Assembly (NCBI GenBank): GCA_017893485.1
Contig: CM030367.1
Span: forward strand, 84,822,853 to 84,886,852
Length of the DNA: 64,000 nucleotides
Source: Hemerocallis citrina
Lineage: Eukaryota; Streptophyta; Magnoliopsida; Asparagales; Asphodelaceae
Direction: 5' to 3'
Shown: positions 31,361 through 42,600 of the stretch, one piece after another
How the letters are laid out: each line of letters opens with the position of its first letter
Position numbering within the stretch: the first letter of the stretch is position 1
The notes under the pieces: generated by a model
Seen by the model: the letters and a program-made list of their open reading frames with translations, nothing else
The model's database searches: none
Told to the model about the DNA's origin: nothing
Translations under genes and position numbers: made by a program

Positions 31361-34300
31361 TGTAACACCCTAGTTTTCATTTATGAGATTTTGTGATTTT
31401 ACGTGTTTTGCACGTATGATTTCATTTGTATAATTTCTTTTATAAAATATTTTTTATATAGTGTTTGTTCTCTTTATTTTTCCAAAAAACTATTCTCCTT
31501 AAAAGCCTAATTAAAATTTAGGCCTAATTTTCTTTTAAGCCCACTCTATTTTATTAATTAAATTAATTATTTTAAAGCCCAAGGTTAGTTTGGCTCATTA
31601 GTGAGCCCATTTACTTTAATTCTCTTTTGAAATGGTCTAACTTGTAGTGTAGACTCATTTCATGGACAATTAAATTTGTCACATGAACAAATTTGTAAAT
31701 AGGAGACACTAGAGTGGCACGTGCATGCACTAGCATGTGCAATATGCACACTTTGTAGTTGGCCGGGTGGGATTAGGAGAGTGGGAGAGATGTGAGTGGT
31801 GGAGAGTTGGTTACTCTGATCATGGGAAGTTATTTCAACTCCCTACTTCATCTTAGCCCTTAATCTCTAACCATTTGATCTAATTTTGGCCCTCCATTCA
31901 CCCTAGAAAATTGTATAAATACCCCCTCCCACATTCTTCATTCTCACACTTGAAAATTTTAAAAATGAAGAATAGAAAGAAAAAAAATATACAAGTTGTA
32001 AGGCAAAAAATTGAGAAGTTTTGTGAGATTGAAAAGAGTGAGTGTTGTGTGAGTGCTTCAACCAAAGGAGAGGAGGCCGGATTGCTATAGGAGAGGCTCG
32101 GGATTGCTTGCTCTATAGGAGGAGAAGTCACTTGGTTGCTTGAGGAGAAGGCTTTGTTCATTCGTTGTAGGAGATCCTCTAAGAGTTCTTTTGAATTTTC
32201 TCTCCATTTAAGGTGGGTGTTTCTCTTAAACTTCTAATTAGACATCATGTTAGGATGTGGTTGACGAATTAAGGAGAAACTTTAACTAATCTAGCCATGC
32301 ATTATGAAAATGAGACAAATTGCTATTAGTTGAATGTGTGTTAAAAGGGAGTTAAATTGATTGCAAAACTATGATTTGTTAATGTAGATGTTTACCATGC
32401 CACCACTCTATTTGTTTGTACTAAAATTTGATTACATGCTTATAGTTGATTAAATACATCATGTGTAGTTGATTGTCTAAAGTAAAGTTTCATTATTGTA
32501 GAAAGATGAAAACTTGTGTTGTAAAAATATTATTTCGTGGAAACCTTGATTATAAATAATATAAAAATTGTAATCTTATTTTCAATGTCAAAAATATATC
32601 CATGATTTACTCAAAATTGCAACTTGGTACAATCGACAGTCGACCGAATTAGAATCGACAGTCGACTGTCAAGTAATAAATATTGGATTTTAGTTACAGA
32701 ACAGCCGACTGGCCATGTTTTAACAGTCGACTGCCTTGATCATTTTTCGAGTTTTAAATCATCGCAGAACAACCGACTGGCCATGTTTTAACAGTTGTTT
32801 GTCCTGATCATTTTTATCTTCGAGTTTCAAATCATTGCAGAACAGCCGACTGGCCATGTTCTAACAGTCGACTGACCTGAAGTTTTAAATAATACCTGGA
32901 TTTTCGTGAGATAATTTTCTAGGACCTGTGGCCTAGTATAAATGAGAACTTGAGACTATATTTTTTACAAGAAATAACTTACTATAAATTGTCTTTGGGT
33001 GGCTTATAAAAATTTGGAGAAAATACTATAATTATTCTAAAATTATGTGGACTTAAAGAAAAATATTTGGGACATAATTTGACTAAAATAAAGATGGTTT
33101 AGAAGCAAAGAATTAATTAGAATTGTATGAAGTTGATATTTGTATAAATATGAAATGTGACTGTTTTCATGAAAAGATCACACTAAGTTATAAAAGAGGA
33201 ATTGTTGAATGAAAGAAAATTTAAATGGGTTATATATGAATTTTATTGGCCTATGTTGAAAAATGCTACTTTATCAATATGGAATTAAGTAAGGAAAGAA
33301 ATTATTGTATGAGAATCTATTGTGCTTATTGAAAAGAAATTTTTTGAGTATGAAATATAAGAATTGAGATTGAACTTGATATGTGAGTTTTGATTCATGG
33401 AAAGGAATGGAAATCATGTTAATTGTGAAAAAGAACTCATTAGTATAAAGTCTCAATTTTGTGATTGTGAATTGAAATTGAGAACTAGAGTGTAGTTAAG
33501 CCTTATATCGGCATTGAAAAGAAATGTGTTGAAATGAAATTTGAAATGAAAAGACCAGGATTTGGGTCATGTTGAATAAATGGTTAAGACTGGTATAGTG
33601 GAAGGGCTTACTCTAGAGAATTGATTTTGTTCATGATTCAAATAATTAAGGATTAGATACATAGTGAAGATGTGATGAAAATAAGAGAAAAACACGAGTA
33701 TGGGGGGTCTCGGAGCTATGGTGTAAGAGTATTCACAAACTGTCTTCACGATGCGTCGTGACATGACGTGGATATGTCTCCGGGAGTCCGTACCGTAGGT
33801 GACGCTCTTGGGGTGTTTGGTGATTGCGGGTGGTGTCATGTCCCATGACGGAGGCTGAATTGTCCATAGGTTCTTCACGATGTGTCGTGACATGACGTGA
33901 GATTTCCCTCCAGGCTGTCTGGACATGAGCTCGTAACTCATAGAACATCTAGGATACTTATCGTAGTTACAGTAGTTGTTTAAGTCATGACGAAGGATTG
34001 AACCCTACAAGATGAAGAACGGTTAAGGGCTTGCCCTCAGACCTATGTAGTATGGGATGCATAAAATCTGAACAAGTGCGCATTAGTCTCATCTAATATA
34101 AACAACTGCATGAAGGACTAAGTGCACCGCACTACACGACATCTATAGGATAGTCCCTTGTAGTTTTATTTGTGATCAAGTTTGTGATTTGTTTAAGTAT
34201 TTGAGAATCGTTATACTATTTCAGCATAGAGATTATAGCCGTGTATAATATTTCGTCGGTTGTAAGCAACTAACACGCCCACAGTTTCTATGCAGGGTAA

Positions 34301-34486
34301 AGTGATTAACAAGACTAAAGAATGCATGTTGTTTAAAGATTGATTCAAGAGTTGTACATTTCAATTCATATAAATTGTTGTAAATTGCTTCCGTTGTAAA
34401 TATTTAATGTAATTGTAAACTCTGATGTAACAAAAGTTCCTGTGAAACTTCGAATTCAGTTGTATTTTGGAATTCGGGGTGTTACA
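31361..34486 (+). repeat. Chromovirus inner LTR (G2), diverged from G1 and G3
   Basis: 3126 bp, starts TGTAACACCC and ends GGGGTGTTACA, directly followed by a PBS. At the site where G1 and G3 carry tRNA-like units it instead has a tandem array of AGTCGACT-type palindromes (32636-32890). The downstream conserved blocks (GTAGTATGGGATGCAT at about 34047) are shared. Confidence 0.88.
32690..32890 (+). repeat. Three tandem ~70-bp units with paired GCCGACTGG/AGTCGACT palindromes
   Basis: Each unit contains CAGCCGACTGGCCATG followed by AACAGTCGACTG; the middle unit has decayed to AACAGTTGTTTG. Directly upstream is the perfect 14-bp palindrome GACAGTCGACTGTC (about 32657-32670). Confidence 0.85.
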
Positions 34487-34489
34487 GAG

Positions 34490-34501
34490 TGGTATCAGAG
34501 C
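34490..34501 (+). other. Chromovirus primer binding site, interior 2
   Basis: TGGTATCAGAGC three bases after LTR G2. Confidence 0.92.
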
Positions 34502-34644
34502 CACGCTTCCAAGTAGTACAAATTTATAAGGAACGACACCCTCGAAGTGGACATTGGGGCATTTGTTGAGTCTAGAGATTTAAATGTAAGTCACTTACAT
34601 TTGTGTTGCTCTATGATTTAAGCTTCTTCTTCTCCTTCTCTAAG

Positions 34645-35052
34645 ATGGCAGACCACTTCGACCCAGCTGGAGGCGACGACTAGCACATTGTTGAGGAGGA
34701 TTACTACCCCGGGCAAGTTGATTCAGACGAGGAAGATCCTGAAGAAGTGGAAGAGGAATGGCCTAAGTCCTGAGAGATCACTCCACCTCCGGATTCATCT
34801 GATGATTCTTCTGACGAGGAAGAACCAGTTCCGAGTAATCTCACTGTGTCTCTTCAGAGGCAGGTAGAGACTCAACGGGAGAGATTCGGGATACTGGAGA
34901 CTCATTTGGTGAAGCGTAAGGATGATATTGCAATTCTCAGTCATCATGTTTGGAAACTCGAGAAGAGGAAAAACATGACCGATGTACTGAAGAAAGAAGT
35001 GGAGGAACTACGGGAAGATTTTCATGAAGCCAAGAGGAACCGTAGGAACTAG
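34645..35052 (+). pseudogene. ORF0 upstream of gag, interior 2
   Basis: A 135-residue frame starts MADHFDPAGGDD and has ITPPPDSSDDSSDEEEPVPS and a C-terminal coiled coil (SLQRQVETQRERFGILETHL, then VLKKEVEELREDFHEAKRN), ending TAG at 35050. Two stops interrupt the first half (TAG about 34681, TGA about 34770), both explicable by single transitions. The frame, length and composition agree with 28765-29148, so this was a real gene in the common ancestor. It is followed by a T-rich spacer of about 145 bp ending in CAG, then gag. Confidence 0.62.
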
Positions 35053-35196
35053 ACTGTTGTATCTTCTTATTGTTTTCATTTTGATGTCAGAAATATTTTA
35101 AATTCGAATGTATAAAGTTGAAATTCAATGAAATGAAAAAGTTGATTTAAAATTCATGTTTATACTTCGAATTTAATAGATCTTTTACATCAGAAT

Positions 35197-36207
35197 ATGG
35201 CTAGAAGAGGAGCTCGAAATGGTAAAGGTCTGGACTTGGAAACGGAACTAGCGAGGGTCTATCAGACACTCAATGTCGTCGCCATGAACCAGAATCAAGG
35301 AAGGGTGCCTGCGAATCCAGTACCTGAAGCAATCAAACTCGTGGAATCATTCAAGCAGATGAAACCACCCGTATTTGAGGGGAAGTCAGACCCTGACATG
35401 GCTGACAATTGGATCTGACAGGTAGAGACTATCTTCGAAGTCTTGGAGACTCCGGAGGGCAGCAAGGTGAAGTTGGCGGCGCTGTAGTTTGAGAAGGATG
35501 CGGCTGTGTGGTGACAGTCGATAAAGCGGACGATGGGAGGTATTGTTCTTGGCTGGGATGAATTCTTGGACGAATTTCGCAGTCATTATTTTCCCTCAGA
35601 CGTCCAGGAGAAGAAGGCCATGGAGTTTCTACCGCTGCAGCAGGGCGGCTTGTCGGTTAGGAAGTATGAGACAAGATTCACTCAGCTCCTGAGGTATGCG
35701 CCCGAACTGGTGATGGATGAGGCGAAGAAGACTCGGAAGTTCGAGCGTGGTTTGAGGCCCAGTCTGAGATCCAGGATGATACCGCTCGGTATCCGGAGGT
35801 TTGACAAGCTGGTCAAACGAGCTGCAGCCACTGAGGCAGATATGGAGCAGTTTTATGCTGCTCAAAATTGAAGGACCAACTGGAATGTTAGGAAAAGGCC
35901 CGCAGTTTCTGGCAACTTCAGGGAACAGCCGCCGGCCCAGAGGTTCAAACCAACGGGAGCAAATGCTGTCAACATAGCTGGGAGACCCGAAAACAATTGG
36001 GTGAGACCTCCTGTGGTGACTTGCTTCAACTGTGGTGAGACAGGACATTACAATTCTCAATGTCCCAAGCCGCAGAATGTCACCCGTAGTGGACCAATGC
36101 AGTAAGTTGGAAAGGAGCCGTACCAGCAGGGACGGGTATTTTCCTTGACTGAAGCTGATGCTGATGAGGTGGATCACGTCGTCACTGGTACGAGGGAGGA
36201 TGTTTAA
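35197..36207 (+). pseudogene. Chromovirus gag, interior 2 (nonsense codons only)
   Basis: From the ATG at 35197 one reading frame holds from MARRGARNGKGLDLETELAR through the gag core (GWDEFLDEFRSHYFPSDVQE, then ETRFTQLLRYAPELV) to the knuckle CFNCGETGHYNSQC and a natural end TAA at 36205-36207. It is broken only by substitutions: TGA 35416 (CGA in the sister copy), TAG 35485 (CAG in the sister), TGA about 35512, TGA about 35869 and TAA about 36103. The stop at 36205 lies six codons after the donor of the putative intron, so unspliced RNA would give Gag alone. Confidence 0.85.
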
Positions 36208-36282
36208 GAGTGTTTTCTGTTGTTTCTCTTTTCCCGCCTTATATAGTGAACTTTTATGTAACGAGTGTGTGTTATGTAACAG
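36188..36282 (+). other. Putative intron at the gag-protease junction, interior 2
   Basis: Donor GTCACTG|GTACGAG, acceptor GTTATGTAACAG, 95 bp, T-rich with stops in frame. Joining the exons continues the gag frame directly into GELILNGKKAVVLFDTGSS of the protease. The same borders are kept in interior 1 although the intron lengths differ by two bases. Confidence 0.62.
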
Positions 36283-37580
36283 GAGAACTTATTTTGAATG
36301 GAAAGAAAGCTGTTGTTTTGTTCGATACTGGGTCCTCTCACACTTTTGTATCACCTAAGTTGCTAAATTTTTGGGAGTCGAACTGAAAATCTTTCCAAGC
36401 AAGGTCATGGCAGTAGCTACTCCATCAGAGGAAACTCTAACCACTGATCGGTACTATGCAGATTGCGAGATCGTGATTGGAGATAGAATTTTCGGGATTG
36501 ATCTGATCGAGCTGAATGTCTTGGGAGTCGGTATTATCATTGGCATTGATTGGATGTCGGTGTACAGTGCGAGCATCGAGTGCAAGACCAAGGAAGTAAC
36601 AGTGAAGGCTCCAGGTGGACCTGAAGTCACTTTCCAAGGAAAGAAGAGATGTTCTGGTCTGGTGGTAGCTATCTGTAAGAGGGATGTTCCCATAGAGGTG
36701 CAGCAAATTCCTGTGGTTCGGGATTACCCGACTGTATTCTTGGAAGATTTGCCTGGGTTACCCCCGCATCGTGATGTAGAGTTCAGTATCACTATTCAGT
36801 CAGGGAGTGCACCCATTTCCAAGGCACCGTATAGGATGGCGCCTGTGGAGCAGGTTGAGATCAAACGGCAGATTGAGGAACTGTTGGAAAAATGCTTTAT
36901 TCAACCGAGTGCGTCGCCTTGGGGAGTGCCGGTGCTTTTGGTAAAGAAGAAAGATGGTTCGATGAGGATGTGCATAGATTACCAGGAGCTGAATAAGGTC
37001 ACTGTTCAGAATAAGTATCCGATTCCACAAATTGACGACCTGTTCGATCGTCTACAAGGAGCAGCTTCGGTCAGGTTACCATCAAGTTCGAGTGAAGACT
37101 GAAGATGTGCATAAGACTGCGTTCAGAACTCGATACGGGCATTACGAATTCTTAGTTATGCCGTTTGGAGTGACGAATGCACCTGCAATTTTCATGGATA
37201 TGATAAACAGAGTCTTGAGGCTGTTTATTGATTCTTTTGCCGTGGTGTTTATCGACGATATCCTTGTGTCCTCCAAGTCGGAGGAGGAGCACACAAAGCA
37301 TCTGGAAGCAGATTTGAAGAAGCTTCAGGAGCATGAGTTGTATGCCAAATTATCCAAGTGCGATTTCTGGAAATCTGAAGTGGTATTCCTGGGTCACATC
37401 CTTTCTAAGGAGGGAGTGGCAACTGATCCGCAGAAGATAGAGGGGGTGAAGGATTGGGCAAGGCCTACTACAGTGAAAGAAATCAGGAGTTTCCTTGGGC
37501 TAACTGGGTATTACAGGAGATTTATCCAGGGCTATGCTCAGATAGCTGTGCTGCTCACTGGTCTGACCAGAAGAATGTGA
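36283..37580 (+). pseudogene. Chromovirus protease and reverse transcriptase, interior 2
   Basis: Protease shows LNGKKAVVLFDTGSSHTF. A one-base loss near 36361 shifts the frame. RT runs from [16 protein letters not shown] through [20 protein letters not shown] to VVFIDDILVSS, containing the catalytic IDD, and [13 protein letters not shown]. Near 37066 about two dozen bases present in interior 1 are missing, removing the stretch with the first catalytic Asp (KIDLRSG), and the frame shifts. This RT is therefore dead. Confidence 0.88.
37403..37416 (+). other. Internal copy of the PPT motif within RT
   Basis: TTCTAAGGAGGGAG here encodes part of LSKEGV and is identical to the PPT at 39641-39654. 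Confidence 0.5.
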
Positions 37581-38107
37581 ACTTCAAGTGGACTGAGCAG
37601 TGCGAGGCAAGCTTTCAGGAGTTGAAGGAGAGGCTGACTACTACACCTATTTTGGCTTTGCCTAGAGCAAGTGTTGAATATGATGTCTACAGTGATGCTT
37701 CACATCGTGGGCTTGGTTGTGTCTTAATGCAAGAAGGAAAAGTGATTGTTTATGGGTCTAGGCAACTACGACCGCATGAGAAGAATTATCCGACTCATGA
37801 TCTGGACTTGACTGCGATTATCTTTGCCTTGAAGCAATGGAGACATTACGTGTATGGTGAGAAGCTGAACATGTACACTGACCACAAGAGCTTGAAATAC
37901 ATCTATCAGCAGAAAGATCTGAACCTGAGGCAAAGGAGATGGCTGGAGGTACTTGAGGACATTCGTCCAGAGATTAAGAACCATCCTTGGAAGGCTAATG
38001 TTGTTGCTGATGCACTTAGCCGCAAGAGCAGTCTGGCTAATTTGATCACGACTCAGAGGCAACTTGTAGAGGAGTTGGATCGGGCTGGTATTGAAGTCGT
38101 TCTGTAA
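37581..38107 (+). pseudogene. Chromovirus RNase H
   Basis: Shows [19 protein letters not shown], then [20 protein letters not shown] (first acidic residue in YSDAS), [29 protein letters not shown] and [12 protein letters not shown] one-base frame change near 37575 separates it from RT, and the segment near [12 protein letters not shown] has drifted. RNase H removes the RNA template strand during cDNA synthesis. Confidence 0.85.
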
Positions 38108-39600
38108 GGCTTGGGATCATCTTTAGCTCAGTTGAGGCTTCAACCAATGCTGAACGAAAGGATTATCGCAAGTCAGAAGGAAGATGCAGAGATTCAGAAG
38201 ATGAAGGAGCAGGTCGGTGCTGGCAGGTTGTCCGAGTTTTAGATCAGGGATGAGGTGTTGTGGTTTGGAGAGAGGTTGTGTGTTCCGGATCAAGCAGAAT
38301 TACGGAAAAGTATTCTCCAGGAGGCACATGCTACTCTTTTGTCAATACATCCTGTGAGTACTAAGATGTATAGGGATATTAAGCAATATTTCTGGTGGTC
38401 AGGTTTGAAGTGGGATGTGGTCGAGTTCGTGGCGAGGTGTGAGATCTGTCAGCAGTTCAAAGCCGAGAATCAGAAACCTGGAGGTCTATTGCAACCGTTA
38501 CCTATTCCGGAATGGAAGTGGGATAACATCAGTATGGATTTCATCACGGGTTTGCCCAAGAGTTCCAAGGACAATGATGCGATTTGGATCATAGTCGATC
38601 GACTAACCAAATCTGCTCATTTCTTGGCAATGAAACTCACTTCGTCGATGGAAAGATTGGCTGAGCTGTATGTTGGTGAGATCTTCAGGCTTCATGGTGT
38701 TCCGTTAACTGTTGTGTCTGATCGGGATGCGCAGTTTACTTCTTATTTCTAGAGGAGTCTTCAGACAGCTTTGTGTACCGAGATGGATTTCAGCACTGCT
38801 TTTCATCCGCAGACCGATGGGCAGACCGAGAGAGTCAACCGTATTCTTGAGGATATGCTTCTGTGTTGTGTACTAGACTTTGGAGGCAGTTGGCTCTGGT
38901 AGAGTTTGCCTACAACAACAGTTTTCAAACTAGTATTGGGATGGCACCGTACGAAGCTCCGTATGGCAGGAAGTGCAGAACGCCTGTTTGTTGGTTCGAA
39001 GTTGGTGAGCGTCAGATGTTTGGGCCTGAGATTGTGCAGCAGACCTCCGAAAAGATTGATATGATTAGGAAAAGTTTGGTGGATGCTCAGAGTAGGCAGA
39101 AAAGCTATGCAGACAACCGGAGAAGGGACATTGAGTTTGAGGAAATGACTTTGTCTTTCTAAAAGTATCGCCCAGTAAAGGTGTGTCCGATTTGGCAAAG
39201 GCGGGAAGTTAGCCCCGATATTTATAGGCCCGTATAAGATATTGAAAAGGATCGAGAAAACTGCTTACCGGCTTGAGTTACCGAAAGAGTTGTCTCAGGT
39301 GCACAATGTCTTTCATGTGTCTATGCTGAGAGGTTACATTCCAGATCCCAGTCATCATTTGTCCAAAGTGCCGGAAGGTTTGCAGTTGGATCTGAATTAC
39401 ATTGAGCTCCCAGTTGAGATTGTTGATCGTCGGGAAAAAGTCTTGAGGAATAAGACGATACCGATGGTCAAGGTAGTCTGGAGAAACCATTGGTTGAAGA
39501 GGCTACTTGGGAATCTGAGGAGAGGATGTTGAAGGATCATCCTGAGCTTTTTGATTTGCTTGATTTGTATTTTTTTTTCTTTTCTTTTGTTGTTGTGTTT
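38108..39600 (+). pseudogene. Chromovirus integrase with C-terminal chromodomain
   Basis: Integrase has the zinc-binding region ([20 protein letters not shown], then [10 protein letters not shown]) and the DDE core ([20 protein letters not shown], then [12 protein letters not shown]). A TAG at 38750 replaces the expected Trp codon after TSYF. The core continues AYNNSFQTSIGMAPYEA, and the GPY/F-like part and LRGYIPDPSHHL follow. The C-terminus has LRNKTIPMVKVVWRNH and, in a shifted frame, VEEATWESEERMLKDHPELF, the chromodomain of Tekay/Del chromoviruses that steers integration to heterochromatin. The normal stop is lost and the frame runs on toward the LTR. Confidence 0.87.
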
Positions 39601-39640
39601 TGTTTCTCACTCTTTGATTGTAGTCCCGGTGATGGAACTA

Positions 39641-39657
39641 TTCTAAGGAGGGAGCGT
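39641..39657 (+). other. Chromovirus polypurine tract
   Basis: TTCTAAGGAGGGAGCGT directly precedes the 3' LTR. The first 14 bases are identical to the LARD PPT at 49371-49384. Confidence 0.85.
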
Positions 39658-42600
39658 TGTAATATCCTGAATTTTCATTTAATGAGAAATGTTGATTTTT
39701 ACGTGTTGTGCACGTACAAATTTTGTATGCATATTTTCTTATAAAATTATCTTTTATAACATGGACAATTATTTCTTTCTTTCTCTTTATTTTTCTAAAA
39801 TGCATATTTTATAAAGCCTAAACATGTTTTCTTATTTTTTTAGCCCACCCTAATAAATTAAATATTTTATTAAATAGCCCATGAGCCTAAAGCCCACTAT
39901 TTTTGAAACCCACAACTTAATTAATCTTTTAATTGTCACAACTTGTCATGTAGACACAATTAGTGGACAATTGATTAATTAAATTTGTACAACTTTTAAT
40001 AGGGGGTACTAGAAGGGGCACGTGCACACACTAGAGTGTGCATGCACACCCTAGAGGTGGGCGGTTTTGAGCAAAGAGAGAGGGAGAGTGGATGGAGTTG
40101 AGGGGAGTGGTTATGTGATCATGGAAGTTACTACAACTTCCCAATTCATCTTGGTCCTTAATCTCTTACTCCTTGATTGAATCCTAGCCGTCTATTCTCA
40201 TCCTAAATATGTATAAATACCCCTAGCTATTCTTCTCATTAGTGCACTAAACTTTTATTAAAAGAAAAGATAAGAGAGGGAAAAGATTGAGTAGAAATAC
40301 TGAGTAAAAGATTAGAGGGTGAAACTTTTGTGTGTGTTCCAACAAGAGGAGGCCGGCCAACTATCCAAGGAAGCAAGGAGTTCGGGTTCCATCAAACACA
40401 AGGAGGAGGAGACAATTCGCTACACAATCTAGGAGGAGAAGGCCACTTTTCTTGTATTCTAGGAGCTTTCAATTCGTTTTCTCCAATAGGTGGGTGTTTC
40501 TCATGCTTCTAGATATGGATGCCATGCTAGGGATGTTTGATAAAATAGTTGAGAAGAAATTGATAAATTGTAGTCCCATGGTTGGTTGATTAGCGATAAA
40601 ATAGTAGTTTAAAGAATGATTGTTAAGATGATTGTTAATGGATAAAGATGCGAAATTGTAATGCTAGAATCTATCTTATCATCATACTTTATGTTTACAA
40701 ATTGTGCCATGTGAAACAAATTTGTACTTATGAGACACAAATTGACTAAATGCATCTTGTAGAATTAGAACAACACAATTGTAGAGAACAAGATCTAGTA
40801 CTCTAATCATGGTAATGGGTTAATAAAGTATTAAATAGAAACATAAAGTGAATTTTGGGAAACTAGATTTACAAATTATGTAGAATTATGGACATAAAAC
40901 ACAAAATATGACTCAAATATATGTTTTTATAAAGCAAATAATGACTATAAAAATACTAGTTTGCTGTATTTTCATATAATTTACATTCTGGAAATTTTGA
41001 GTTCAAAAAGAGAAGAAAAAGAATTAAAAACATTTTTGAAAATTTTGAAAACTAGTAATGAACAGAAAATCGGATCAAAAGGATTCTAATTCACTTTGAA
41101 ACGATATAGTCACTTAGACCAGTTGGTCAGGTTGGTCTCAGTCGCTACAATAGCGAGGGGGCTTGGACTCTGGTCTCGGGTTCGATCCTGAGTAGGGGTA
41201 CCTTGTTTTTATTTTGAAAAAAAAAAGATAAAACCCAAATTGCCGAGACTGAATATAAAAGAATTAAAACCCATTCTCTATTGCTCTAGCGGGTTCGCGC
41301 AGTGGTCTTGGGCGTTGACTTTGGGGCTCTGGTTGTGGGCTCGAGGCCGGGTGTGGGCTTTGACTTTAAAAAGTTTTTTTATAAAAGTGTATTAATGAAA
41401 TTGGGTTATAAAAATAATGAGTTATAAATTAGGAAAAAAATGTGGGAAATTACTTTAAATTATTTAGTCTTTATGAAATAAATTTATATGACTTTTGATA
41501 AAAAGTAACAGAGAATTTGAGACTAAATTTCAAGAATGTACTTGTGTTTAATTATTAAATTAAATTGTCCCTTTTGATGAAAGAAAAAAAATGGATTATT
41601 TTAGGAGTTTAAAATGAGATTTTTGTAAAGATAAAATTTAGTATGAATTTGTAAAATCAAATGAAATTGTGATTGTGAATTTGGTATTGATAAAAAGAGA
41701 TTAAGAGCATTATGTGGGAGATATGAACTATTAATTGTGATATGTTAGAAGGATTGAATTAAATTGTTTATGCGTGATATTGTGTATGAAATTGAATTAA
41801 TTGACATGATGAGTTATGAAGAAATGCAAATATGAATACATGAATACTATGAACATGAAATGTGAATTATGATTAATCATGAAAAGGCTTTATGAGTATG
41901 AAAACTCGACGGTATTATTATGAGTGAAATTAAGAACTAGGGTGTAGCTAAGTCTCATACAGGCAAATGAAAGAAATATTGAGATGATATATGAAATAAA
42001 AAGACCAAGTTTGGGTCAACGTGAAATAAATGAATAAGACCGGTATAGTGGGAGTGCTAACCCTAAGGAATTGATTTTGTTCATGATTCAATTAATTTAA
42101 GAACTTGTTACATACTGAAGATGTAATGAAAGTAAGAGAAAAACATTGAGTATGAGGTCCATTGGATTGGCGGCATGAGAGTATCCACAGAATGTCCCAT
42201 GATGAGTCATGAGTAGGACGTGGATACTGCTCCAGAGTACCGTCCCGGTGGCGACGCTCGTGGGGGTGTTTGGCGACTGTGGGCGGTGTCATGTCTATGG
42301 TAGGAGGTGAATTACCACAGGATGCCTACATGATGAGTCATGTGTCAGTGCGTTGTGATTCTCTCCAGGGTGCCTAGACATGAGTTCGTAGTGCGTAGAA
42401 CATCAAGGATACCTACCGTAGTTACAGAAATAGATTAAGTCATAATGGGGGATTGAACCCTACAAGATGAAGAACGATTAAGGATTTGCCCTCGAACCTA
42501 TGTAGTATGGGATGCATAGAATCCGAACAAGTGCACATTAGTTTCATATAACATAAATAATTGCATTAAGGACTAAGTGCACATTCACAACACGACATCA

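Noticed and set aside
35041..35192. A second intron joining ORF0 to gag
   Set aside because: The spacer is T-rich and ends in CAG before gag, but the best donor (GTAGGAAC) joined to that acceptor leads into a stop in both interiors.
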